Assembly (NCBI GenBank): GCA_019416455.1
Contig: DXXG01000004.1
Span: forward strand, 310,001-374,000
Source of the DNA: Clostridiales bacterium
GTDB lineage: Bacteria; Bacillota; Clostridia; Oscillospirales; Acutalibacteraceae
Length of the DNA: 64,000 nucleotides
Direction: 5' to 3'
Below the pieces are notes generated by a model. It worked only from the letters and a program-made list of their open reading frames with translations. It was not told the DNA's origin and made no database searches. Positions 1 through 7,504 of this stretch are shown here, in pieces. Every line of letters begins with the position of its first letter. The first letter of the stretch is position 1. The translations under genes and the position numbers were made by a program.

Positions 1-81
1 GGACTGAGCCAAATTCGTTAACACACTACCACCCATAGTATTGTATATAGATAGAGAAAAATCCTGAAGGAGGGAAAAGAT

Positions 82-288
82 ATGGCAAAGATCATTGTGG
101 ATGAGAAGGTCTGCAAGGGCTGCGGGATGTGCGTGCACGCATGTCCGCTGAAGATCATCGCCCTGGACAAGAGCCGTCTCAACGCCAAGGGTTACCATCC
201 CGCAAAGCTGATGGAGCCTGAAAAGTGTGTGGGCTGCGCTTCCTGCGCTACCATGTGCCCTGACACGGCCATTACAGTCGAACGGTAA
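82..288 (+). CDS. 4Fe-4S ferredoxin subunit of 2-oxoacid:ferredoxin oxidoreductase
   Basis: A 68-residue protein carrying two 4Fe-4S motifs, CKGCGMCVHACP near the N terminus and CVGCASCATMCP near the C terminus. This is the layout of the small delta subunit that passes electrons from the thiamine-bound intermediate to ferredoxin. An AAGGAGGG ribosome site lies just upstream. It is the first of four collinear genes (delta, alpha, beta, gamma) that together make a four-polypeptide KorDABC/VorDABC-type enzyme of the cytoplasm. Whether the substrate is 2-oxoglutarate or branched-chain 2-oxoacids cannot be told from this subunit. Confidence 0.93.
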   Translation: MAKIIVDEKVCKGCGMCVHACPLKIIALDKSRLNAKGYHPAKLMEPEKCVGCASCATMCPDTAITVER

Positions 289-338
289 AAAATTGTTCGG
301 GGACCGCTTTCGTCCCTGAGAAAGGAATGGATTTACTT

Positions 339-1385
339 ATGAAGGTTTTGATGAAGGGCAACGAGGCGCTGGCCGAAGCCGCCATCCGCGCCGGCTGCCA
401 TCACTTCTTCGGCTATCCCATCACGCCCCAGACCGAGCTGGCGGCGTATATGTCCAAGCGTATGCCCCAGGTGAACGGCACCTATCTTCAGGCGGAGTCT
501 GAGATCGCCGCCATCAACATGGTGCTGGGCGCTTCTTCCGCCGGTGTGCGCGCCATGACTTCCTCCTCCTCTCCCGGCGTCAGCCTGAAGGGCGAGGGCA
601 TCTCCTACATGGCAGGTTCCGACCTGCCCGCCGTGATCATCAACGTGCAGCGTGGCGGCCCTGGTCTGGGCGGCATCCAGCCCAGCCAGGCGGACTATTG
701 GCAGGCCACCAAGGCCACTGGCCACGGCGACTTCCAGATCCTGGTGTTTGCTCCCTCCACTGTTCAGGAGATGGTGGACCTGATCTCCCACGCTTTTGAC
801 ACTGCTGACAAGTATCGTATGCCCGCCATGATCCTGGCCGACGGCATGCTGGGCCAGATGATGGAGCCCGTGGAGCTGCCCGAGGAAGGCTCCGCCAACC
901 TGCCTGAGAAGGAATGGGCTGCCAAGGGCCACGGCGGCAAGCGCGCCCATAACATTATCAACTCCCTGTATCTGACTCCCGAGAAGCTGGAGCAGCTGGT
1001 GAAGGAGCGCTTTGAGCGCTATGAGACTGTGAAGAAGAACGAGCAGATGGCTGAGGAATACCTCACCGAAGACGCGGATGTTGTGCTGGTGGCTTACGGC
1101 GCATCCTCTCGTGTGGCCCGCAGCGCTGTGAACAAGGCCCGTGAAAAGGGTCTGAAAGCGGGTCTGGTACGGCCCATCACCCTGTGGCCTTTCCCCACGG
1201 ACGCCCTGAATCGTGCCGCATCCCACGCCAAGAATTTCCTGGTGGTGGAGATGAGCATGGGCCAGATGGTGGATGACGTGAAGCTGGCTATCGATTGCAA
1301 GGTGCCTGTCCACTTCTATGGCCGCACCGGCGGTATGATCCCCACCCCGGCTGACGTGCTGGCGCAGATCGAAGCGCTGCTGTAA
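339..1385 (+). CDS. vorB: 2-oxoacid:ferredoxin oxidoreductase alpha subunit (VorB/KorA type)
   Basis: 348 residues from the ATG at 339; an upstream in-frame ATG at 327 overlaps the AAAGGA ribosome site and is less likely. The N-terminal motif GYPITPQTE belongs to the pyrimidine-binding domain of this family, and the C-terminal third (VVLVAYGASSRVARSAV onward) is the transketolase C-terminal-like domain. It pairs with the beta subunit to decarboxylate 2-oxoacids oxidatively with CoA and ferredoxin. Sequences starting MKVLMKGNEA are usually labelled VorB (3-methyl-2-oxobutanoate), but the 2-oxoglutarate enzyme is very similar, so substrate is inferred. Confidence 0.9.
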   Translation: MKVLMKGNEALAEAAIRAGCHHFFGYPITPQTELAAYMSKRMPQVNGTYLQAESEIAAINMVLGASSAGVRAMTSSSSPGVSLKGEGISYMAGSDLPAVIINVQRGGPGLGGIQPSQADYWQATKATGHGDFQILVFAPSTVQEMVDLISHAFDTADKYRMPAMILADGMLGQMMEPVELPEEGSANLPEKEWAAKGHGGKRAHNIINSLYLTPEKLEQLVKERFERYETVKKNEQMAEEYLTEDADVVLVAYGASSRVARSAVNKAREKGLKAGLVRPITLWPFPTDALNRAASHAKNFLVVEMSMGQMVDDVKLAIDCKVPVHFYGRTGGMIPTPADVLAQIEALL

Positions 1386-1437
1386 CCACAGAGACTATGG
1401 GAGTTTGGCGGTCCAAACTCCGGAAAGGGAACTTACT

Positions 1438-2190
1438 ATGGCTATTGTATTTCAAAAACCGTCTACCTTGACTGACGCGCCTATGCATTACTGTCCCGGC
1501 TGCACTCACGGCATCGTCCATCGCCTGGTGGCTCAGGCTCTGGAAGAGCTTGGTGTGGAAGGCAAGGCCGTGGGCGTTGCCTCTGTGGGCTGCTCGGTCA
1601 TGTGCTATGATTATTTCTCCTGCGATATGGTGCAGGCTCCTCACGGCCGCGCTCAGGCTGTGGCTACGGGCCTCAAGCGTGCCCGTCCCGACAATGTGAT
1701 CTTTACTTACCAGGGTGACGGTGACTTGGCCGCTATCGGCACCGCGGAGACCGTCCATGCGGCTACTCGTGGTGAGAACATCACCGTTATCTTCATCAAC
1801 AACGCCATTTACGGCATGACCGGCGGCCAGATGGCTCCCACCTCTCTGCCGGGGCAGATCACCCAGACCACTCCTTACGGCCGTGACACCAACACTGCCG
1901 GCTATCCTGTGCGGGTATGTGAGATGCTGTCCACTCTGGACGGTGTTGCCTTCGCACAGCGCGTCACCGTGGACTGTGTCAAGAACGTGAACATCGCCCG
2001 CAAGGCCATCAAGAAGGCTTTCCAGAACCAGATCGAGGGCAAGGGCTATTCCATCGTGGAAGTGCTGTCCACCTGCCCCACCAACTGGGGCCTGTCTCCT
2101 GTGGAGGCTCTCAAGTGGCTCAACGACAACATGATCCCCTACTATCCTTTGGGGGTCTATAAGGACGTAGAGGAGGGCGTGAAGAAGTAA
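1438..2190 (+). CDS. 2-oxoacid:ferredoxin oxidoreductase beta subunit, thiamine diphosphate-binding
   Basis: 250 residues from the ATG at 1438, preceded by GGAAAGGGA; a TTG further upstream has no ribosome site. The sequence begins with the family motif HYCPGCTHG and has the thiamine diphosphate/Mg signature GDGDLAAIG followed by NNAIYGMTGGQ. It is the catalytic partner of the alpha subunit immediately upstream and is followed by the gamma subunit, so all four chains of the enzyme are encoded together. Role: ferredoxin-linked oxidative decarboxylation of 2-oxoacids, typical of amino-acid-fermenting anaerobes, or the reverse reductive carboxylation. Confidence 0.92.
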   Translation: MAIVFQKPSTLTDAPMHYCPGCTHGIVHRLVAQALEELGVEGKAVGVASVGCSVMCYDYFSCDMVQAPHGRAQAVATGLKRARPDNVIFTYQGDGDLAAIGTAETVHAATRGENITVIFINNAIYGMTGGQMAPTSLPGQITQTTPYGRDTNTAGYPVRVCEMLSTLDGVAFAQRVTVDCVKNVNIARKAIKKAFQNQIEGKGYSIVEVLSTCPTNWGLSPVEALKWLNDNMIPYYPLGVYKDVEEGVKK

Positions 2191-2305
2191 AGGCCTGGGG
2201 TCTTTCCTTCTTCCGGGTTGCCCTTTTCCGGTCGGACCGGAGATCCCGGCTGGGCCGGGTACTGGGCAACACCGCGGCTCGCATGAAGAAAGGAGCTATA
2301 ACAGC

Positions 2306-2857
2306 ATGAAAAATCTGAACATTCTTTTTGCTGGTTTCGGCGGCCAAGGCGTGCTGTTTGCCGGCAAAGTGGTTGCTTACGCCGCTTTGATCGCCAATAA
2401 GCAGCTTTCCTGGCTGCCTTCCTACGGTCCCGAGATGCGCGGCGGCACTGCCAACTGCAGCGTGTGCGTCTCCGACGAGGCCATCGGTTCTCCTCTGGTG
2501 ACCAATCCCAACGTGCTCATCGCCATGAACCTGCCCTCTTTTGACAAGTTCATTGACGCTGTGGAGCCCGGCGGCGTGGTCATCGTGGACTCCAGCCTCA
2601 TCGATAAGAAGGTGGAGCGGGATGACGTGACCGTGTACTATGTGCCTTCCTCCTCTCTGGCGGAGGAGAATGGCCTGTCCGGTCTCTCCAACATGATCCT
2701 GGTGGGCAAGCTTTTCCAGGAAGTCTGCACCAAGGGCGACTACGCTTTCTGTGACGCGGACGTTCTGGACCAGGCAGTGCAGAAGTGCATCCCTGCCCGG
2801 AAGGCCCAGATGCTGGACTTCAACCGCAAGGCCATTCAGATCGGCGCTCAGCAGTAA
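2306..2857 (+). CDS. 2-oxoacid:ferredoxin oxidoreductase gamma subunit
   Basis: 183 residues with the opening FAGFGGQGVLFAGKV and the downstream SYGPEMRGGTANC, both hallmarks of the gamma (CoA-binding) domain of 2-oxoacid:acceptor oxidoreductases. An AAAGGAG ribosome site precedes the ATG. About 115 bp separate it from the beta gene; that stretch has inverted GC-rich segments that could act as a processing hairpin, but no T-tract follows. It completes the delta-alpha-beta-gamma operon, which is closed by the terminator just downstream. Confidence 0.92.
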   Translation: MKNLNILFAGFGGQGVLFAGKVVAYAALIANKQLSWLPSYGPEMRGGTANCSVCVSDEAIGSPLVTNPNVLIAMNLPSFDKFIDAVEPGGVVIVDSSLIDKKVERDDVTVYYVPSSSLAEENGLSGLSNMILVGKLFQEVCTKGDYAFCDADVLDQAVQKCIPARKAQMLDFNRKAIQIGAQQ

Positions 2858-2877
2858 AAACAATACTATACAAGACG

Positions 2878-2906
2878 AAACCCCTGGGAAACTCCCCGGG
2901 GTTTTT
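2878..2906 (+). terminator. Rho-independent terminator after the oxidoreductase operon
   Basis: The inverted repeat AAACCCCTGGG / CCCCGGGGTTT is followed by a run of T, directly after the gamma subunit gene. Confidence 0.85.
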
Positions 2907-2907
2907 C

Positions 2908-2936
2908 TTGCTTTCTGGGCTTAGCCGGAGTATGAT
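2908..2936 (+). promoter_or_regulatory. Sigma-A-type promoter of the unknown gene at 2958
   Basis: TTGCTT (2908-2913), a 17-bp spacer, then TATGAT (2931-2936). It begins inside the T-tract of the preceding terminator. Confidence 0.55.
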
Positions 2937-2957
2937 GGGAAAAAGGAGATGAACGCC

Positions 2958-4061
2958 ATGGAATTGATCGACGACGAAAGAGACGTTTACCTTCCTGTAT
3001 GGAAGGTGACTTTTGACGGCCAGTTTTTCTGTTACAAAGAGGACCGGGAACCTGCTGGGAAACCGCTGCCTTTTTCGGGAGAATTCCACTGGGCGGGGCA
3101 CCGGTGGCTGGTGCCGGGGGTGTATTCCTGTCCCAAGGGCCTGGTGGTAGACCTGTGCATGGAGGTGGACCCGGAAGAGATCCGTGCTGTCCGGGACAAA
3201 TGGAACCTGACCCCGGAAAATGACGATGAGAGCCATTTCAACCGAGAGCAGCTCATGGCCATTCAGGCAGAGGATCCCTTCCATTTTTCCTATACCATTC
3301 AGGCGGTGGTGGATGGGAAGGTACTCCAGCGGCATCGTGGGTGCGGTGTGGCTTACGCTCCCTTTGAGGACGCGGTGGGAACGGACTGGGAAGCCCAGTG
3401 GGTGGTGGATCACTACCAGCTGGACAAGACAAAAGCGTGGTACCTGTGGCGTTGGTCCTTCCCTTGGGGAAAACCAGAAAAAGGCTGGCGTGGCTTTCTG
3501 GAACGGCTGGGCGTTCGAAAACTGTTCACCTTGTCTCTGCGGCTTCAAGGAGAACCGGCAAGTGTGCCCGGAAAACCGTTTAAAGCAGGGGGGCCGGGGG
3601 AGAAAGCGGAGCTTTCTGACCCCGTTACTGGGGAGAGCTACACCCTTACCGTGGTGGAAAATGCGTCCCAAAGCCTGGAGGGCATGATGCCCCAGGACGC
3701 TTTTCCAGAGGGATGGGAATACCCTGCCCATTACCGGCAGCTGACATACACTTTAGAGCCGGAGCCTCCCAAGGGATATCTCACTCTCCGGGATCGGGAC
3801 GAAGGAGACCGGCCTCGGATGGGTGCGCCCTGGCAGCGGAAAAAGGCTCCCGGTGGAATGGTTGCCGCCTCCATCGGGATCATCGGCGGGGTGGATGGAC
3901 CTGTGGCCGTGTTTGTCAACAAGAGCAGTGCGTCCCAGGAAAGCTGCCATTGGGCCAATTCGTCCCTCCATTTCCAGCCTGTGGAGGAGGTCACCTGGCT
4001 GCCGGTATTCCATAAAAAAACGGCTGAGGATACTCAAGTGGTCCTGAAAAAGAAAGTGTGA
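2958..4061 (+). CDS. Unknown protein with a Na+-translocating-decarboxylase-like signature
   Basis: 367 residues from the ATG at 2958, which sits 9 bases after AAAAGGAG; the ATG at 2949 touches that site. I do not recognise the overall fold. The first 295 residues are soluble, rich in Trp, Pro and charged residues, and show no membrane segment. Near residues 300-320 lies ASIGIIGGVDGPVAVFV, which closely matches the conserved ASIGIIGGADGPTAIFV of the membrane beta subunit of oxaloacetate/glutaconyl-CoA decarboxylases. The rest of that membrane protein is absent. Homologues may therefore be mislabelled as decarboxylase subunit beta. It is followed 41 bp later by a TIGR04076 gene, probably cotranscribed. 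Confidence 0.7.
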   Translation: MELIDDERDVYLPVWKVTFDGQFFCYKEDREPAGKPLPFSGEFHWAGHRWLVPGVYSCPKGLVVDLCMEVDPEEIRAVRDKWNLTPENDDESHFNREQLMAIQAEDPFHFSYTIQAVVDGKVLQRHRGCGVAYAPFEDAVGTDWEAQWVVDHYQLDKTKAWYLWRWSFPWGKPEKGWRGFLERLGVRKLFTLSLRLQGEPASVPGKPFKAGGPGEKAELSDPVTGESYTLTVVENASQSLEGMMPQDAFPEGWEYPAHYRQLTYTLEPEPPKGYLTLRDRDEGDRPRMGAPWQRKKAPGGMVAASIGIIGGVDGPVAVFVNKSSASQESCHWANSSLHFQPVEEVTWLPVFHKKTAEDTQVVLKKKV

Positions 4062-4102
4062 TCCCCTGTCCAGAAAACGGCCGGGGAAGAGAGGAGCGGA
4101 AA

Positions 4103-4366
4103 ATGCCAAGACCTAAGATCACCCTCACGGTGGTGGGCAAGCTGGGCGCCTGTGGGTGCCATCACGGCCACAAAGTGGGGGACGTGTTCGATTTTGATAC
4201 AGACCGGGACAAGCTGTGTCCTATGGCGCTCCACGCCGGATTTCCCTATATAGATATCCTCCGGTACGGTGGAGAATTGCCCCTGTCCCAGGCTGGGGAT
4301 CTGCGTTTTTGTTGTCCGGACGCTGATGTGGCCAACGTTTTCCGGCTGGAAGTGGACAAGGGCTGA
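4103..4366 (+). CDS. TIGR04076 family protein
   Basis: 87 residues from the ATG at 4103 after GAGGAGCGGA. The sequence follows the TIGR04076 pattern: ITLTVV..., a Cys-rich CGCHHGHKVGDVFDF, then LCPMALHAGFPYI and a C-terminal RFCCPD. Members are small Cys-containing proteins of unknown function in anaerobes, sometimes suspected of metal or cofactor binding because of these cysteines. It follows the unknown 367-residue gene closely and probably shares its transcript. No function is assigned. Confidence 0.8.
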   Translation: MPRPKITLTVVGKLGACGCHHGHKVGDVFDFDTDRDKLCPMALHAGFPYIDILRYGGELPLSQAGDLRFCCPDADVANVFRLEVDKG

Positions 4367-4404
4367 CTTTTTTCGCCACACCGGAACATTTCGCCATTTT
4401 CCTT

Positions 4405-4414
4405 CATAGACATT
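4405..4414 (+). promoter_or_regulatory. Possible sporulation-sigma promoter -10 element ahead of sigK
   Basis: CATAGACATT resembles the CATANNNT -10 element of mother-cell sigma-E/sigma-K promoters. An AC dinucleotide 17 bp upstream fits a sigma-K -35. The match is short and weak, but the place and the target gene make it plausible. Confidence 0.35.
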
Positions 4415-4436
4415 GTAACAGCAATGAGGAAGGGAA

Positions 4437-5141
4437 GTGGCGATTTTGTTTGCGCAGCTTTTGGAGCTTTTATCTCACGCGATCTACCTGTTTCTCCATG
4501 TCACGGGAGGGGGCACATTTCCCCGAGCCTTGTCCGCCGCTCAGGAAAAGAAATGTTTGGAGGAGATGGCCCAGGGCAGTCAGGCAGCCCGACAAAAGCT
4601 CATCGAGCACAATCTGCGGCTGGTAGCCCATATCATCAAAAAGTATTACGCCAGCCAGAACGACCAGGAGGATCTGATCTCCATCGGCACCATCGGACTC
4701 ATCAAGGCGGTGGATACCTTTGATGCCAGCAAAGGGATCCGTCTGTCCAGCTATGCTTCCCGGTGTATCGAGAACGAGATCCTCATGTTTTTCCGTAGCG
4801 GGAAGAAATCCGCTCAGGACGTGTCCCTCAACGAGCCCATCGATACCGACAAGGACGGCAACGCTTTGACCATCCTGGATACCATGGCCATGGATGACAC
4901 CATCGTGGACAGCATCGACGTGAAGATGAAGAGCGAGAAGCTGTACCGCTTTCTCCAGTCCGCTCTGACCCAGAGAGAGCGGGAAGTGGTGTGCCGGCGC
5001 TATGGGCTTTGCGGCTTCCGGCCTCAACCCCAGCGGGTAGTGGCGAAGCATCTGGGCATTTCCCGGAGCTATATCTCCCGCATCGAGAAAAAAGCCCTGG
5101 AAAAACTCCGCCGTGAGTTTCAGGCGGAGGAAGAGCTCTGA
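4437..5141 (+). CDS. sigK: Sporulation sigma factor SigK (pro-sigma-K), uninterrupted
   Basis: 234 residues starting at a GTG after AGGAAGGGA. The first ~20 residues form a hydrophobic pro-sequence (LLELLSHAIYLFLHV), which in this family tethers the factor to the forespore outer membrane until SpoIVFB cleaves it. Then come region 2 (LIEHNLRLVAHIIKKYY, DLISIGTIGLIKAV) and region 4 with a helix-turn-helix (VVAKHLGISRSYISRIEKKAL). Late mother-cell transcription during sporulation is the known role. The reading frame is continuous: there is no skin-type prophage insertion as in Bacillus subtilis or Clostridioides difficile. Confidence 0.95.
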   Translation: MAILFAQLLELLSHAIYLFLHVTGGGTFPRALSAAQEKKCLEEMAQGSQAARQKLIEHNLRLVAHIIKKYYASQNDQEDLISIGTIGLIKAVDTFDASKGIRLSSYASRCIENEILMFFRSGKKSAQDVSLNEPIDTDKDGNALTILDTMAMDDTIVDSIDVKMKSEKLYRFLQSALTQREREVVCRRYGLCGFRPQPQRVVAKHLGISRSYISRIEKKALEKLRREFQAEEEL

Positions 5142-5144
5142 CAG

Positions 5145-5173
5145 TTGCGTTTGAAACAAATCAGGTGTATAAT
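5145..5173 (+). promoter_or_regulatory. Promoter of the DUF1275 gene
   Basis: TTGCGT, a 17-bp spacer, then TATAAT (5168-5173). Transcription would start near 5180, which excludes the upstream ATG at 5165 and supports the ATG at 5210. Confidence 0.75.
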
Positions 5174-5209
5174 CCCTTTAGCTCTATTTGGAAAGCGAAG
5201 GGAAAGTCT

Positions 5210-5920
5210 ATGGAAGAGAACAAAAATTACCTGGTGTGCGAACGCCGCAGCGTGTTCGCTTTGTTGACACTTAGCGCCGGTATGATGGGCGCCTACACCT
5301 TCAATCTGCGGGGCGGGGTGTTCTGCAATGCCCAGACCGCCAATGTGGTGCTGATGGCCATCGCCTTCGGCAGTAGGAATTGGCTGGGGGGCTGCTACTA
5401 TCTGATTCCTATCGGGGCGTATCTGGCGGGAGCGTTCCTCTCTGAGATCCTGCCTTCTCCCATGCGGCGGCTGGGATTCCTCCGGTGGGACACTTATTTG
5501 GTGGCATTTGAATGTCTGGTGCTGCTGACCATCGGCTTTATCCCTTTGAGCTGGCCCCATCAACTGGTCCAGGTGCTGGTGAATTTCATTGCGTCCATGC
5601 AGTACAATACCTTCCGTCAGGCGGAGGGCATTCCCATGGCCACCACTTTCTGCACGAACCAGCTGCGGCAGGTGGGTGTGGGATTCGCGAAAGCGGTACG
5701 GAAGGGAGATAAGGAAGGGCTCCACCGGGCGCTCTTTTTCCTGGGAATGCTGGGATGCTTCTTTGGGGGCGGCGTTCTTTCCACAGTGGCCTGCCATTTG
5801 GTGGAAGCGCCTGCCATTTGGCTGAACTTGATCCCCTTGGGCATCGTTTTGGTCCGTCTGGTCCACGCCGACCTGAAAGAGGAAAAAGACCAGCTTTCCC
5901 GCAAGCCTGCCGGTCACTGA
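5210..5920 (+). CDS. DUF1275 (YoaK-type) membrane protein
   Basis: 236 residues from the ATG at 5210; earlier in-frame ATGs lie upstream of or inside the promoter. Several hydrophobic helices follow the N-terminal motif TLSAGMMGAYTFNLRGGVFCNAQTANVVLMA, typical of the DUF1275/YoaK family (split here: TLSAGMMGAYTFN, then GGVFCNAQTANVV). The family is a group of six- to seven-helix inner membrane proteins of unknown substrate. The gene has its own promoter and stands alone between sigK and an aldo/keto reductase gene with a separate promoter, so it is probably monocistronic. Confidence 0.82.
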   Translation: MEENKNYLVCERRSVFALLTLSAGMMGAYTFNLRGGVFCNAQTANVVLMAIAFGSRNWLGGCYYLIPIGAYLAGAFLSEILPSPMRRLGFLRWDTYLVAFECLVLLTIGFIPLSWPHQLVQVLVNFIASMQYNTFRQAEGIPMATTFCTNQLRQVGVGFAKAVRKGDKEGLHRALFFLGMLGCFFGGGVLSTVACHLVEAPAIWLNLIPLGIVLVRLVHADLKEEKDQLSRKPAGH

Positions 5921-5938
5921 TTTTTTTCTACAACTCCC

Positions 5939-5967
5939 TTGCACGGTTTTTCCTCCTATTCTATAAT
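5939..5967 (+). promoter_or_regulatory. Promoter of the aldo/keto reductase gene
   Basis: TTGCAC, a 17-bp spacer, then TATAAT (5962-5967), 50 bp upstream of the start codon. Confidence 0.8.
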
Positions 5968-6017
5968 GAAATCAACGGTTATCCACGATTTTATTATGGA
6001 GTGGGAGGAGTTTTATT

Positions 6018-6941
6018 ATGAAGATGATCGACTTGGGCGGCAGCGGCGTGATGGCTTCCGCTTTGGCAGTGGGATGCATGCGCGTCAAGAATATGACCGT
6101 GGAGGAACTATCCGCCTTGATCCACACGGCTTTGGAGCAGGGGATCAACTTTGTGGACAACGCCAATATTTACGGTGGCGGTGGCGCTTGCGAGACCCTT
6201 CTGGGGAAGGTGTTCGCGTCGGAGCCCGGACTACGGGATAAGCTGATCCTTCAGAGCAAATGCGGCATTTGTCCCGGGGTAAAGTATGACCTTTCCAAGG
6301 AGTATATCCTTCAGTGCGTGGAGGAGAGTTTGGAGCGGCTGCAAACGGACCACCTGGATTTCCTGCTTCTCCACCGGCCGGACGTGCTCATGGAGCCGGA
6401 AGAGATCGGCGAAGCCTTTGAGCGTTTGGAGGAAAGCGGAAAAGTGCTCCGGTTCGGCGTAAGTAATTTCAATACCCGGCAGCTGGAACTGCTCCAGTCG
6501 GGAGTGAAGCAGAAGCTGTATATCAACCAAATGCAGTTTGGCATCATGTCCGCGGGGATGATCACCCACGCTATGGAGGTAAACTCCCAGCGGCCCAACG
6601 CCCCGGACCGGGACGGCGAGCTTCTAGACTATTGCCGGTTGAAAAAGATCACCATCCAGGCATGGTCGCCTATGCAGTACGGAGCCATCGAGGGGACCTT
6701 CCTGGATAATGACATGTTCCCGGAGCTCAATGAAAAACTTCAGGAGTTGGCGGAAAAATACGGCGTGACAAAGTCCGCCATGGCAGCGGCGTGGATCCTT
6801 CGGCACCCTGCGAAGATCCAGGTCATTTTGGGCACCACCAAGCCGGAGCGGTTGAAAGATTACTGCGCTGCCTGTGACGTGGAGCTTTCTCGGGAGGACT
6901 GGTACCAGATCTACAAAGCGGCGGGGTACAGGCTGCCGTAA
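6018..6941 (+). CDS. Aldo/keto reductase (YdhF-like)
   Basis: 307 residues, ATG after GGGAGGAG. The (beta/alpha)8 aldo/keto reductase pattern is clear: GCMRVKNMT, NFVDNANIYGGG with the catalytic Asp/Tyr, LQSKCGI carrying the catalytic Lys, DFLLLHRPD, FGVSNF and the cofactor-loop region VILGTTKPERL. It most resembles the YdhF/oxidoreductase-TAS branch that uses NADPH to reduce carbonyl compounds. It is monocistronic, between its own promoter and a strong terminator. The physiological substrate cannot be read from sequence. Confidence 0.9.
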   Translation: MKMIDLGGSGVMASALAVGCMRVKNMTVEELSALIHTALEQGINFVDNANIYGGGGACETLLGKVFASEPGLRDKLILQSKCGICPGVKYDLSKEYILQCVEESLERLQTDHLDFLLLHRPDVLMEPEEIGEAFERLEESGKVLRFGVSNFNTRQLELLQSGVKQKLYINQMQFGIMSAGMITHAMEVNSQRPNAPDRDGELLDYCRLKKITIQAWSPMQYGAIEGTFLDNDMFPELNEKLQELAEKYGVTKSAMAAAWILRHPAKIQVILGTTKPERLKDYCAACDVELSREDWYQIYKAAGYRLP

Positions 6942-6947
6942 TATAGG

Positions 6948-6991
6948 AAGAAAGGAGCTGCGGCGAAAAGCAACAGCTCCTTTCTTTTTTT
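6948..6991 (+). terminator. Terminator after the aldo/keto reductase gene
   Basis: The stem GAAAGGAGCTG / CAGCTCCTTTC is followed by a run of T. Confidence 0.85.
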
Positions 6992-7052
6992 ACGGTGTGG
7001 GGGAAAGCCTGGAAGCTCTCCTAGACCGAAGTGGCAGACCAAGACAATGACT

Positions 7053-7409
7053 TTATGACTTGTCCCGGGGTTTGGCCACCAGTGCAGCTAGATAGCCAAA
7101 GAAAATTGCCGCCGCGGTGCCTGCCGCTCCGGCAGTGAATCCTCCGGTAAAGACTCCCAAGAATCCGTCCTCCGCCACAGCCTTTCGCACGCCCTCCGAA
7201 AGAGCCCACCCAAAGCCTGTAAGGGGTACGGTAGCCCCGCAGCCGGCGAACTCCGCCAGGGGCGCGTACAACCCCAGCGCTCCTAGAGCCACACCGGAGG
7301 TGACGAACAGCACCATGATCCGGGCGGGGGTCAGTTTGGTCAGATCGATGAGCAGCTGGCCCACTACGCAGATCAGTCCACCCACCCAAAACGCGTTGAG
7401 ATACTCCAT
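7053..7409 (-). CDS. spoVAE: Stage V sporulation protein AE (SpoVAE), orphan copy
   Basis: 118 residues from the ATG at 7409, preceded on the minus strand by GAAAGGATGG. It matches SpoVAE from end to end: FWVGGLICVVGQLLID, LTPARIMVLFVTSGV, AGCGATVPLTGFG, and GFLGVFTGGFTAGAAG. It has three to four membrane helices. SpoVA proteins form the inner-membrane channel that moves dipicolinic acid into the developing spore and out at germination. Here it is alone; spoVAC and spoVAD are not adjacent. A forespore-type promoter lies just upstream, so it forms its own sporulation unit. Confidence 0.92.
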   Translation of the reverse strand: MEYLNAFWVGGLICVVGQLLIDLTKLTPARIMVLFVTSGVALGALGLYAPLAEFAGCGATVPLTGFGWALSEGVRKAVAEDGFLGVFTGGFTAGAAGTAAAIFFGYLAALVAKPRDKS

Positions 7410-7432
7410 CCAGATCCATCCTTTCTTTTGGC

Positions 7433-7462
7433 TAGTGTGGGCCAAAGAAAGAAAAATATGCA
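7433..7462 (-). promoter_or_regulatory. Forespore sigma-G-type promoter of spoVAE
   Basis: On the minus strand TGCATA (7462-7457), a 17-bp spacer, then CACACTA (7439-7433). The sigma-G consensus is TGMATA-N17/18-CATWMTA; only one core base differs. It starts at the edge of the terminator of the preceding gene. Confidence 0.7.
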
Positions 7463-7496
7463 AAAAAGCTGCCGCGAAACGCAGCAGCTCTTTTTT
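7462..7496 (-). terminator. Terminator after the HAD phosphatase gene
   Basis: On the minus strand, AAAAAAGAGCTGCTGCG and its complement CGCGGCAGCTTTTTT form a hairpin with a T-tract. Confidence 0.85.
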
Positions 7497-7504
7497 AGAT
7501 ACCT

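Noticed and set aside
1..81. Promoter for the oxidoreductase operon
   Set aside because: TTAACA (18-23) and TATATA (44-49) are 20 bp apart, too far for a confident call. The promoter may lie before the window.
333..1313. Long open frame on the minus strand inside the alpha subunit gene
   Set aside because: It is antisense to a clearly conserved gene and has no ribosome site or domain. GC-rich codon third positions create such frames.
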